Assembly (NCBI RefSeq): GCF_016908145.1
Contig: NZ_JAFBDI010000004.1
Span: 1-64,000 of the forward strand
DNA length: 64,000 bases
From: Marinitoga litoralis
GTDB lineage: Bacteria > Thermotogota > Thermotogae > Petrotogales > Petrotogaceae
Direction of reading: 5' to 3'
The notes beneath the pieces were generated by a model. That model ran no database searches. It had not been told where the DNA came from and saw nothing but the letters and a program-made list of their open reading frames with translations. The position numbers and the translations under genes were made by a program. Each line of letters starts with the position of its first letter. Position 1 is the first letter of the stretch. This document shows positions 1 to 7,728 of this stretch, piece after piece.

Positions 1-198
1 CGCCAGGAGCAGGAGCTGAGTAGCCAAGTACCTGACCGATAACCGCTGAAAGCATCTAAGCGGGAAACGGGCCCCGAGATGAGGTTTCCCACTCTTTGGA
101 GGTAAGGGCAGTTCGAGACTAGGACGTAGATAGGCCGGAGGTGTAAGTACAGTGATGTATTGAGCCGACCGGTACTAATAGCCCGAGGCCTTGACCTT
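1..198 (+). rRNA. rrl: 23S ribosomal RNA, 3' end (partial)
   Basis: The window opens inside the last part of 23S rRNA. The conserved run GGTACTAATAGCCCGAGGCC followed by TTGACC is the typical bacterial 23S 3' end, just upstream of 5S. The 5' part lies outside the window. The exact mature 3' end, near 198, is estimated by analogy. Confidence 0.93.
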
Positions 199-230
199 AT
201 TAAGTAACTATGCACATGTGAATGAGAATT

Positions 231-345
231 GAGGGGTGCAGATACCAGATATGGAAACACGCGGATCCATGCCGAACCCGACCGTTAAGCATATCTGGGC
301 CGATGGTAGTATGGGAGATCCATGCGAGAGTAGGTAGCGCCCCTC
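231..345 (+). rRNA. rrf: 5S ribosomal RNA
   Basis: This is a 115-nt 5S rRNA. The terminal helix is formed by GAGGGG at the start and CCCCTC at the end. The internal CGGATCCATGCCGAACCCG and GTAGTATGGGAGATCC segments are hallmark 5S loops. It lies about 30 nt after the 23S end, in the standard operon order. No tRNA follows before the terminator. Confidence 0.95.
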
Positions 346-356
346 TTTTTATTTTT

Positions 357-392
357 CCCCCTGTCTAACAGCAGGGGGTTTTGTTTTTTTTA
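357..392 (+). terminator. rRNA operon terminator
   Basis: CCCCCTG (357-363) pairs with CAGGGGG (372-378) around an 8-nt loop and is followed by a T-rich run. It closes the rRNA operon directly after 5S. Confidence 0.9.
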
Positions 393-713
393 TGTGATAT
401 TAGAAGAAAATAATAAGTTCTACAATAATAAAAAATGTATTCTCTCAAGTGATGATAAAGATAAAAAATTCGAAATAATATAAATATCATACTTTCAATG
501 TGTAAATGGGAAAATAAAAATGTCAAAAAAAGAATTAAGATTTAAATTGTGATGTATTTATAATTATATAATCTACAGTTATTATGGTTTTTTCTAATTG
601 AAAATTTGTATCAATTAGAAAATACTTATTAATACTTTGTTTTTTGATATCTAAGTTCTTCTTTAATTCTTAGAAAGATTCACTAACATATTTTATTAGT
701 ATTGATTCCATAG
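393..713. other. Intergenic region, no gene seen
   Basis: About 320 nt of very AT-rich DNA with no credible reading frame or RNA gene. The only structure seen is an AT-rich inverted repeat at 591-621, where TTTCTAATTGA pairs with TCAATTAGAAA. It has no T-tract and no known role. Confidence 0.6.
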
Positions 714-760
714 AATAAACTCAAGCGAGGTAAATCCCCGCTTGAGTTTATTTTTATTAT
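714..760. terminator. Terminator hairpin after the secreted OB-fold gene
   Basis: AATAAACTCAAGCG (714-727) pairs perfectly with CGCTTGAGTTTATT (739-752). It lies just after the stop codon of the minus-strand gene at 764 and has T-rich flanks on both sides. Confidence 0.8.
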
Positions 761-763
761 TTC

Positions 764-1519
764 TTACCATCTACCTCTTGGCATTGGTTGTTGATTTGGA
801 TATTGTTGTTGTCCTTGATAACCTGGCATTTGAAAGTTGCCTCTTGGATCTTGATTCATTTGTCTTGGAGCAAAATTTCCATTTGGAGCTTGTGGACCAT
901 AACAATCATTTTGCATTTGGAAATTCCCTCTTGGGGCAAAATTCCAATTTGGAGTTTGATTCATGTTTCTACCTCTAGGAGCAAAGTTTCTATTTGGAGC
1001 TTGATTCATAGGAACTTGATTCATATTTCTTCCTCTAAATCCTTGATTTGCAAATGGAGCTTTTGGTGTGTAACCTGGTAATTGAGTATTTGCTCCCATA
1101 GCAGCCCCTCTAAAACCATTTAAAACTACTTCTTCACCATCAACTTTTGTTTCAATTGGTCTAAATATTTTGCTATCTTTTAAAACAACTTCAAACCCTT
1201 TTAATTCAATTGATTTTCCTACTTCTAAATCTTTTGCGAAATAATAATTTGCATGAATTTCTACAACATCTCCATCATCTGTTTTTACTTTGATAATTAA
1301 TAGACCAGGAAAATCTTTGCTTTCTTCAATAGAATCAATAGTACCAGTAACTGTAATTAAACTCTCTTCATCAAATAAGTATCCACCATGAACACCTTGA
1401 TAATTTTGAAAAACAGGAGCATTAGGATCTTGATTTACTCTAGGAGCATTAGCGTTAAAAGCAAAGATAGAAGTTACCATTAATCCACCTACTAATAATA
1501 CAGTTAAAAACTTTTTCAT
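764..1519 (-). CDS. Secreted OB-fold-like protein with Asn/Gln/Pro/Arg-rich repeat tail
   Basis: 251 aa, function not recognised. Residues 1-25 form a signal peptide (MKKF, hydrophobic core, cleavage near FNANA). Residues 55-135 look like a small all-beta OB-like domain: the TVTGTIDSIEES start, alternating hydrophobic strands and a VGKSIELKGFEVV strand fit that shape, by eye only. Residues 145-251 are low complexity, with repeated NFAPRG and GRNMNQ units. A strong GGAGGTG site sits 5 nt before the ATG at 1519. It has its own terminator and appears monocistronic. It is probably periplasmic or envelope-associated; nucleic-acid, metal or surface binding by the Arg/Gln tail is only a guess. Confidence 0.75.
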   Translation of the reverse strand: MKKFLTVLLVGGLMVTSIFAFNANAPRVNQDPNAPVFQNYQGVHGGYLFDEESLITVTGTIDSIEESKDFPGLLIIKVKTDDGDVVEIHANYYFAKDLEVGKSIELKGFEVVLKDSKIFRPIETKVDGEEVVLNGFRGAAMGANTQLPGYTPKAPFANQGFRGRNMNQVPMNQAPNRNFAPRGRNMNQTPNWNFAPRGNFQMQNDCYGPQAPNGNFAPRQMNQDPRGNFQMPGYQGQQQYPNQQPMPRGRW

Positions 1520-1633
1520 AATAACACCTCCACAGTATTTTTTAATTTTTTGTTTTTGTCTTTCGACACTAGTATAATAACTTATAATCCTTAAAGAAAA
1601 CTTAGTATTTCCTTAGAATTTCCTTAGAAAATA

Positions 1634-1664
1634 TATAAAAAAAATGGCCGCATTGCAGCCATTT
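1634..1664 (-). terminator. Terminator of the MFS transporter gene
   Basis: On the minus strand AAATGGC and GCCATTT (1642-1648 and 1658-1664) form a hairpin followed by a run of eight T. Confidence 0.85.
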
Positions 1665-1672
1665 AATAAATA

Positions 1673-2845
1673 TTATTTTTTAATTAAAATAATACCGTTA
1701 ATAATGCTCAGTATAAATAGAATTATTGATACAGAAATAAATGAAATATTAAAAGAATAAACATCTGCAACTCTTCCAAAAATCGGGAAAAATATAATCA
1801 TATATAAGCTATATACCATAGAACACATTGATAATATTGTAGCTCTTTTTTCACTAGGTATTCTTTTATTCACATAATCAATGTATACAATATATAATAT
1901 TCCATTTAAACCACCTAATAGTATATTAAAGATATATGGAATGGTTGATATCAATCCAAATGATAATAATGAATATACAATAGGAATAAAGATTAATAAT
2001 TTTTTTAAGCCGAATTTCTTTTCAATTTTGTGAGTAAAAAATGACATTATAGCACTAAAAATCCCTGATAAAGCCATTATTATACCAATTTGAAATTGAT
2101 TTATTCCAAGTGATAAAAAATAATTTTGTAAATAAAAGAAAAATAAAGTTCCAACAACTAACATACCTTCAGAGAAAAAAATTAAATATAATACATCCTT
2201 TTTGTCTTTTAATAATATGAAACTATTATAGGCATTAACAAAAACATCTTTAAATGGAGTTTTTTCTTTCTTTTCTATTATTTTGGGTTCTTTAAAAGTA
2301 AGAGAATGAATTATTGTAATTAATCCTAATAGTGAAGCACATATAAAAACATATTCATATTTAATTTTAGCAATATAACCGCCTAATAAGTATCCACTAA
2401 TCATACCAATTTGAGTCAAAAGTTCAATTCTACCAGCGATTTTCATATATTCATTATCTTTATTTAATTCTTTTAAAGAATCATATATTAAAGCTTGTCC
2501 TGCTCCAGATTCTAAATTATATGATAATGCCATTAAAGCCATAGCTAATGCAAAATGGAAAAAGTTATTTCCATATAACATAGTAATACTAGATATAACC
2601 CAAAAAACTCTTCCTAAAACTCTACTAGTTTTTCTTCCAAAAATATCTGCAACAGATCCAGTAGGTATTTCCATTAAAAATGAAGTTACATGAAATAATC
2701 CTTCGAGCAATCCAATTTGAGTTAAACTCATACCCCTATATGCTAAATATAACATCCAAACAGTACTTAACAAATTAAAATTATTCAAAAAAGAGTATAT
2801 ATATTCTCTAGTAATATTCTTTTTCATTTGCAAAATATAATTCAT
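1673..2845 (-). CDS. MFS transporter (drug/metabolite efflux type)
   Basis: About 390 aa with 12 predicted membrane helices in two halves, typical of major facilitator exporters. The N-terminal half carries the motif-A-like loop between helices 2 and 3 ([11 protein letters not shown]). The frame can extend to 2869, but the GGAGG at 2851-2855 lies inside that extension, at the right distance from the ATG at 2845, so the start is set there. Neighbours give no substrate. The gene stands alone and has a clear terminator. Family assignment is secure; the substrate is unknown. Confidence 0.85.
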   Translation of the reverse strand: MNYILQMKKNITREYIYSFLNNFNLLSTVWMLYLAYRGMSLTQIGLLEGLFHVTSFLMEIPTGSVADIFGRKTSRVLGRVFWVISSITMLYGNNFFHFALAMALMALSYNLESGAGQALIYDSLKELNKDNEYMKIAGRIELLTQIGMISGYLLGGYIAKIKYEYVFICASLLGLITIIHSLTFKEPKIIEKKEKTPFKDVFVNAYNSFILLKDKKDVLYLIFFSEGMLVVGTLFFFYLQNYFLSLGINQFQIGIIMALSGIFSAIMSFFTHKIEKKFGLKKLLIFIPIVYSLLSFGLISTIPYIFNILLGGLNGILYIVYIDYVNKRIPSEKRATILSMCSMVYSLYMIIFFPIFGRVADVYSFNISFISVSIILFILSIINGIILIKK

Positions 2846-2945
2846 ATTATCCTCCATTATTATTAACATCCTTATTATTTTATCATAATATATGGATATT
2901 ACAAGTCAAATATATGATTTTAATTGGAATATATATTATATATAT

Positions 2946-2978
2946 AATAAAAGGAGAGCGCGAGCTCTCCTTTTATTA
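2946..2978 (-). terminator. Terminator of the aldo/keto reductase gene
   Basis: GGAGAGC (2953-2959) and GCTCTCC (2964-2970) enclose a GCGA tetraloop, with A/T flanks on both sides. The stop codon of the minus-strand gene lies in the flank. Confidence 0.85.
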
Positions 2979-3944
2979 TTCTGGCTTATTATTTAATATT
3001 TTTTCAATTTCTTGCATTATTTCATCAGTTAATTTTTCTTTTACTTCTACAGCTTTCATGTTTTCTTTAACTTGTTCTACTCTACTTGCACCTGTAATAA
3101 CAGTAGAAACATTAGGATTTTTTAATAACCAAGCTAATGCTAGTTGAGACATTGAAACATCTAAATCTTTTGCTATATTACTTAATTTTCTAACTTTTTC
3201 AATGTTTTCATCTGAGAATAAACCATTTTCTTTCATATGTTCAGCTAAACTCTTAAATTTAGCTAATCTACTATCTTCTGGAATACCATTATTATATTTT
3301 CCTGTTAATAATCCACTTGCTAAAGGACTCCATGTAGTTAAACCAAGACCATATTTTTCATATAATGGTTTAAATTCTTTTTCAACCTTCTCTCTTACAA
3401 ACATGTTGTATTGTGGTTGTTCCATAGTTGGTGGAATACAATTTAATTCTTTAGCGGCTTTATGAGCAGCTTCTATTTGTTCAGCGCTCCATTCAGAAGT
3501 ACCCCAATATAATGCTAAACCATTTCTTACAACATAATCCATTGCTAAAACAGTTTCTTCAATTGGTGTTTCTGGATCAGGTCTGTGACAAAAAATTAGA
3601 TCAACATAATCAACTTGTAGTCTTTTTAATGATTCCCAAGTTCCTTCTAAAATATGTTTTCTAGATAATCCAGTATCATTTGGTCCATTTCCACCCCAGA
3701 AAATTTTAGTAGAAATAACTAAATCTGTTCTTCTATATTCTTTTAAAGCCATACCCATTAGAGATTCAGATAATCCGTTTGCATATGCTTCTGCATTATC
3801 AAAAAAGTTAACTCCATGATTAAATGCTTCTCTCATACAAGCCTTTACATTTGCAACATCTAATTGATTTCCAAATGTAAGCCAAGAACCGAAAGATAAT
3901 TCACTTACTTTAATACCAGCTTTTCCAAGTCTTCTATATTCCAT
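2976..3944 (-). CDS. Aldo/keto reductase (YghZ / Kv-beta-like)
   Basis: 322 aa, the normal length for the family. It is a cytosolic NAD(P)H-dependent oxidoreductase on aldehydes and ketones. The catalytic tetrad is visible: Asp and Tyr in [11 protein letters not shown], Lys in VISTKIFW, His in IFCHRPD. The late [12 protein letters not shown] segment is the usual nucleotide-binding loop. The opening [20 protein letters not shown] matches the Kv-beta/YghZ branch. GGGAGGGG precedes the ATG. It has its own promoter (3979-4006) and so is probably transcribed apart from the methyltransferase upstream. The physiological substrate cannot be told. Confidence 0.9.
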   Translation of the reverse strand: MEYRRLGKAGIKVSELSFGSWLTFGNQLDVANVKACMREAFNHGVNFFDNAEAYANGLSESLMGMALKEYRRTDLVISTKIFWGGNGPNDTGLSRKHILEGTWESLKRLQVDYVDLIFCHRPDPETPIEETVLAMDYVVRNGLALYWGTSEWSAEQIEAAHKAAKELNCIPPTMEQPQYNMFVREKVEKEFKPLYEKYGLGLTTWSPLASGLLTGKYNNGIPEDSRLAKFKSLAEHMKENGLFSDENIEKVRKLSNIAKDLDVSMSQLALAWLLKNPNVSTVITGASRVEQVKENMKAVEVKEKLTDEIMQEIEKILNNKPE

Positions 3945-3978
3945 TTTAACCCCTCCCGAAATTTAATTAGCTATACTA

Positions 3979-4006
3979 ATTATAACACATTTAAATATGA
4001 AATCAA
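3979..4006 (-). promoter_or_regulatory. Promoter for the aldo/keto reductase
   Basis: On the minus strand TTGATT (4001-4006) and TATAAT (3979-3984) are separated by 16 nt, about 35 nt before the gene. Confidence 0.6.
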
Positions 4007-4026
4007 AATAAAATTATAAATATAAA

Positions 4027-5178
4027 TTATTTAAATATTTCAAAGGAACTAGGTAATAATGTATTTTCTAATTTTCTTTGATTGAAAATATATCTACCAT
4101 CGCAAACAAACCCTAAATCTTCCCAATCAACATTATTTAGCATATCTTTAAATTTAACAATATCAATATCTTTTTTTGGAAAAATACCCAATATACTACC
4201 ATCATAATATATAGAATCATGTAAGAAAAAAGGTTTCTTATCTCTAGTTCTTGCATTAACATATACTCTAGGATTATTGGAAATATAAAAATCTCTTCCC
4301 CATTTATACCAATTATTTTCATTAAATTTTCTAATTTTTCTTTTAATTAGTTTTTTCTTATTTTTTATCAAATGATCATTTATTATATTAAATATCATTT
4401 TCTTAGTTTTTCCGGTTTTTTTAGTATATGAACAAACAACATCAACGTTACCACTTTCATGAGTAAAGATATCATCAGCACCGCTTGCTCCGCCAACTTT
4501 GACATATGCTATATCTTTAAGTTTAATTGTATAATTATTGTTTTTTAAGAATAAATAATGTCCTTCAACGTTATAAAAGTATCTAATTTCTCCATTATAA
4601 TTTACTTTCCTATTAAAGATATTTTTTTCATATCTCCAAATAACAACATTAGGAGAAAATTCATACCCAAAAACTCTTTTATCGCCAAACTCAATTACAT
4701 CAGTAATAGTTCCATTTTCAAAAAGTAAATTATTTAAATTTACTGCTGAAGTTAAACTAAAAAAATCTCTAGGAGTAATAAATATTATTTCCCCATTATC
4801 TGTTAAATGCAAAAATGATTTATATATGAAAAATAAAAATAAATTTGCACGTCTATCAAAGATATCCATGGGGAGTTTTTTCTTAGTAGTTTTTAAAATA
4901 TCTTTATAAGCTACATATGGTGGATTACCAATTATAGTATCAAACTTTTCTGAAAGGGGATAATCAAAAAAATCCATTTTTAAGCATTTGGATATTTCCA
5001 AATCTTTTTCTATTCCAATAATATTTTTATTTTTTAGTAAACGAACAAAAATCCCATCTCCACAAGATGGTTCTAATATTCTATTTCCATTTTTAATTAA
5101 TTTCACCATTTTTTTTGCGATATTTTCTGGAGTAAAAACTTGCCCAAGTCTTTTTATCTTATAATCTTCTTTAGCCAT
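4027..5178 (-). CDS. Solitary gamma-class (TaqI-like) N6-adenine DNA methyltransferase
   Basis: 383 aa. It transfers methyl groups from S-adenosylmethionine to adenine N6 in DNA. Motifs run in gamma-class order: motif X GQVFTP at 12-17, motif I EPSCGDG at 36-42, motif IV NPPY near 85, and the TaqI-like helix ANLFLFFIYKS near 115. The C-terminal half, rich in Lys and Tyr, is the expected target-recognition domain. No restriction endonuclease lies next to it. The neighbours are an EamA transporter 13 nt upstream in the same operon and an unrelated reductase downstream. It could be an orphan methylase, a remnant of an R-M system, or a type IIG enzyme that lost its nuclease. The recognition sequence cannot be read. 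Confidence 0.85.
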   Translation of the reverse strand: MAKEDYKIKRLGQVFTPENIAKKMVKLIKNGNRILEPSCGDGIFVRLLKNKNIIGIEKDLEISKCLKMDFFDYPLSEKFDTIIGNPPYVAYKDILKTTKKKLPMDIFDRRANLFLFFIYKSFLHLTDNGEIIFITPRDFFSLTSAVNLNNLLFENGTITDVIEFGDKRVFGYEFSPNVVIWRYEKNIFNRKVNYNGEIRYFYNVEGHYLFLKNNNYTIKLKDIAYVKVGGASGADDIFTHESGNVDVVCSYTKKTGKTKKMIFNIINDHLIKNKKKLIKRKIRKFNENNWYKWGRDFYISNNPRVYVNARTRDKKPFFLHDSIYYDGSILGIFPKKDIDIVKFKDMLNNVDWEDLGFVCDGRYIFNQRKLENTLLPSSFEIFK

Positions 5179-5191
5179 AGCAACTCCTTAA

Positions 5192-6040
5192 TTAGATATA
5201 TATTACAAACGCGCCTAATATTAGTAGTATTGTTCCCAAAACCCTAATAGCAACTTTTTCTTTAAATATAAATTTTGCAAAAAATGCTGTAATAAGAGCT
5301 GAACTCATAGAAACAGGTTCAGCAACACTTACATCTATATATTTAAACATATTTAATAATGCAATATATGAATAAGCATTTGAAATTCCACCTGATACTA
5401 AAGGTGAAATTTTATTTTTTATTATCCTTATATGAGGTTTGATTGACTTATATTTTATCAAAGTAACTATAAAAAAGTATATACTAACTATTAAATATAT
5501 TGAAATTGAATAACTTAATGAATCTACATTTCTAATTAAATATCCATCTATTGTTCTACCTATTGCCATTAATCCGGAAGAGACCAACATAGCAACGGCT
5601 CCTTTGCTTTTTAAAATATTAATATATGACATTTTTAAATTATTATCTTTCTTTAAAAATGAAACACCATATATCATCAATAAACTGCCTAAAATTTTAG
5701 TAATAGTAATTTTTTCATTTAAGAAAATAGCAGTAGTTATTATTAAAAAAACAACATTCATATTATACAAAGGTGCAATAACAGAAGTATCTTCATTTGC
5801 AAGCGCATAAACATATAAAAAGAAAGAGATAGTATATATAGTTCCACTAAAAATAGAATAAGAAATAAAAGTTATATGGTTAAAAAATGGGAAAAAAGCT
5901 AAGAAAGAGAAAAAGAAAAATGCCCATGAAGACAAAATTTCATCTTCATGGGACGTTATTTTCTTTCCAGCAATTCTTTCATAGCCTAATAATGTTATTC
6001 TGATTATTAACCAAAGGTATACCACTATACCACCTATCAT
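5192..6040 (-). CDS. EamA/DMT-superfamily transporter
   Basis: 282 aa, about ten membrane helices arranged as two EamA repeats; the second starts near KGAVAMLVSSGLMAIGRT. The SVAEPVSMSSALITAFFA stretch near the end is typical of the superfamily. The start overlaps the stop of the upstream ZIP gene by 4 nt, so translation is probably coupled. The methyltransferase follows 13 nt downstream. Members export metabolites or move sugars and amino acids; the substrate here is unknown. Confidence 0.82.
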   Translation of the reverse strand: MIGGIVVYLWLIIRITLLGYERIAGKKITSHEDEILSSWAFFFFSFLAFFPFFNHITFISYSIFSGTIYTISFFLYVYALANEDTSVIAPLYNMNVVFLIITTAIFLNEKITITKILGSLLMIYGVSFLKKDNNLKMSYINILKSKGAVAMLVSSGLMAIGRTIDGYLIRNVDSLSYSISIYLIVSIYFFIVTLIKYKSIKPHIRIIKNKISPLVSGGISNAYSYIALLNMFKYIDVSVAEPVSMSSALITAFFAKFIFKEKVAIRVLGTILLILGAFVIYI

Positions 6041-6810
6041 CCAAGAGCATTATCAAGAATCATCATTACTAAAAATCCAGTCATCAAAGAAAATGTTGCA
6101 GCTCTTTCATAACCATGTGAATGTGTTTCAGGAATAATTTCATCACTGATTACATATAACATAGCTCCAGCTGATAATGCAAGAAAGAAAGGTAAAGCTG
6201 GTCTCATTAAAACAATAAACGCTGCACCAACAATACCTCCTAAAGGTTCTACCCAACCAGTTAAAGCAGAATACCAAAAGGCTTGTTTTTTAGAATATCC
6301 AGCTTTTAAAAATGAAACTGCAGTAGCTGTTCCTTCTGGAATATTTTGTATTCCTATAGCAGTTGCAACAACAATACCATTTTTAATCATTTCTGTTGTT
6401 CCACCACCAAAACTAACTCCAACTGCCATACCTTCTGGAAAATTATGTAAAGTAATAGCTATAACAAATAACCATACTTTTTTAACAAGAGTCATGTTTG
6501 GTCCTTCATGACCTTTCAAAAAATGTTCATGCGGGGCAAATGTATCCATTAATTCTAAAACCACAGCACCCACTATTATTCCAATAACAGTAATTGTTAT
6601 ACCCCCTAAATCAATAGCTGGAACAATCAATGAAAACATTGTAGCTGCAAGCATTATTCCAGCTGCAAATCCTAAAGCCATGTCCAATTGTTTTTCAGAT
6701 AGCTGTTTTTTTAAAAAGAAAATAGGTAATGCGCCAACAGCGGTTGCACTTCCTGCAATTAAACTGGCTAAAGCGCCATAAGCAAAAATTTGACTTCCAG
6801 TTAAATCCAC
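6037..6810 (-). CDS. ZIP-family divalent metal transporter (ZupT-like)
   Basis: 257 aa membrane protein of the Zn/Fe permease family, with eight predicted helices. The two metal-site signatures are intact: HNFPEGMA in helix 4 and IQNIPEG in helix 5. A His-containing loop (APHEHFLKGHEG) precedes helix 4. It probably imports Zn2+, Fe2+ or Mn2+. The start is GTG at 6810, with GGAGGGA eight nt upstream. It is the first gene of a three-gene minus-strand operon (ZIP, EamA, methyltransferase) behind an extended -10 at 6833-6841. The divergent peroxiredoxin is under a PerR-like site, so metal and peroxide genes sit back to back. Confidence 0.9.
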   Translation of the reverse strand: MDLTGSQIFAYGALASLIAGSATAVGALPIFFLKKQLSEKQLDMALGFAAGIMLAATMFSLIVPAIDLGGITITVIGIIVGAVVLELMDTFAPHEHFLKGHEGPNMTLVKKVWLFVIAITLHNFPEGMAVGVSFGGGTTEMIKNGIVVATAIGIQNIPEGTATAVSFLKAGYSKKQAFWYSALTGWVEPLGGIVGAAFIVLMRPALPFFLALSAGAMLYVISDEIIPETHSHGYERAATFSLMTGFLVMMILDNALG

Positions 6811-6832
6811 ATAAATCCCTCCTTTTTTTATT

Positions 6833-6841
6833 ATTATATCA
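6833..6841 (-). promoter_or_regulatory. Extended -10 promoter for the ZIP transporter operon
   Basis: On the minus strand TGATATAAT (TGnTATAAT) lies 25-30 nt before the GTG start. No good -35 is seen. Confidence 0.5.
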
Positions 6842-6906
6842 TATTTTATTTGTTCTAATTAAATGAAAGTTTATATTTTTTAAATCAAAAATTAAAAAAA
6901 CAAATC

Positions 6907-6935
6907 TTGACAATGTCTAAAATATATGATATCAT
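6907..6935 (+). promoter_or_regulatory. Sigma-A-type promoter of the peroxiredoxin gene
   Basis: A perfect TTGACA (6907-6912) and TATCAT (6930-6935) are separated by 17 nt. The start point is expected near 6942, inside the PerR-like palindrome. Confidence 0.8.
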
Positions 6936-6939
6936 AATT

Positions 6940-6954
6940 TTGTAATTATTACAA
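6940..6954 (+). promoter_or_regulatory. PerR-like operator
   Basis: TTGTAAT-T-ATTACAA is a perfect 7-1-7 inverted repeat. It matches the published PerR box TTATAATnATTATAA at 12 of the 14 defined positions; the two changes are symmetric. It covers the predicted transcription start of the peroxiredoxin, so a bound repressor would block initiation. Confidence 0.65.
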
Positions 6955-6984
6955 ATATAAAATAAAAATAATGGAGGTGGGAAA

Positions 6985-7629
6985 ATGGAAAATAGAATTC
7001 CATTAATAGGAGAAAAATTTCCAGAATTAGAAGTTATTACAACACATGGTAAAATGAAATTACCAGAAGTATTTAAAGGTAAATGGTTTATATTATTTAG
7101 TCATCCAGCAGATTTCACACCAGTATGTACAACAGAATTTGTTGGTTTCCAAAAAAGATATGATGAATTTAAAAAATTAAATACTGAATTGATAGGGTTA
7201 AGTATTGATCAAGTATTTTCACATATTAGTTGGATTAATTGGATAAAAGAAAAAATGGGAGTAGAAATTCAATATCCTGTTATTGCTGATGACAGAGGAA
7301 AGGTTGCAGAAAGATTAGGTTTAATTCATGCATCTTCAACAAATACCGTAAGAGCTGTATTTATAGTTGATCCTAATGGTGTTGTAAGAGCTATTATTTA
7401 TTATCCACCAGAATTAGGAAGAAATCTAGATGAAATATTAAGAGCAATTAAAGCATTACAAATGGCAGATAAAGCAAAAGCAGCCATGCCAGCAAATTGG
7501 CCAAATAATGAATTAATTGGCGATAAGGTTATAGTTCCTCCAGCATCAGATGTAGAATCAGCAAAAGATAGACTAAAGAATTATGAAGGATATGACTGGT
7601 GGTTTGTATATAAGAAATTAGATGAATAA
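6985..7629 (+). CDS. Peroxiredoxin (Prx6-type, apparently 1-Cys)
   Basis: 214 aa. It reduces H2O2 and organic hydroperoxides in the cytosol. The peroxidatic site [12 protein letters not shown] puts the reactive Cys at 48; the supporting Thr is in the same motif and Arg is in [12 protein letters not shown]. The long C-terminal domain ending YDWWFVYKK is the Prx6/archaeal Ahp extension used for dimer contacts. Archaeal relatives carry resolving cysteines in that domain, but Cys48 is the only cysteine here, so it should work by a 1-Cys mechanism. GGAGGTGGG precedes the ATG. It is monocistronic, between a PerR-like box and a terminator. Confidence 0.93.
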   Translation: MENRIPLIGEKFPELEVITTHGKMKLPEVFKGKWFILFSHPADFTPVCTTEFVGFQKRYDEFKKLNTELIGLSIDQVFSHISWINWIKEKMGVEIQYPVIADDRGKVAERLGLIHASSTNTVRAVFIVDPNGVVRAIIYYPPELGRNLDEILRAIKALQMADKAKAAMPANWPNNELIGDKVIVPPASDVESAKDRLKNYEGYDWWFVYKKLDE

Positions 7630-7631
7630 TA

Positions 7632-7662
7632 TTTTGGCTTCCGAAAGGAAGCCAATTTTTTT
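7632..7662 (+). terminator. Peroxiredoxin terminator
   Basis: TTGGCTTCC (7634-7642) and GGAAGCCAA (7647-7655) enclose GAAA and are followed by a T-run. Confidence 0.9.
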
Positions 7663-7668
7663 AAAATA

Positions 7669-7677
7669 TGGTATAAT
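7669..7677 (+). promoter_or_regulatory. Extended -10 promoter for the Cache-HD-GYP gene
   Basis: TGGTATAAT lies about 50 nt before the chosen start, directly after the preceding terminator. Confidence 0.55.
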
Positions 7678-7728
7678 TATATAAAATAAGTATTATTTAT
7701 ATAAAATATTGTGAATAAGGTGAAAGAT

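Noticed and set aside
714-760. CRISPR-like repeat
   Set aside because: It is a single inverted repeat that acts as a terminator. No regularly spaced direct repeats were found anywhere in the window.
742-1081. Plus-strand frames opposite the secreted OB-fold gene
   Set aside because: Low-complexity shadows produced by the repeat tail of the real minus-strand gene, which has a signal peptide and a strong ribosome site.
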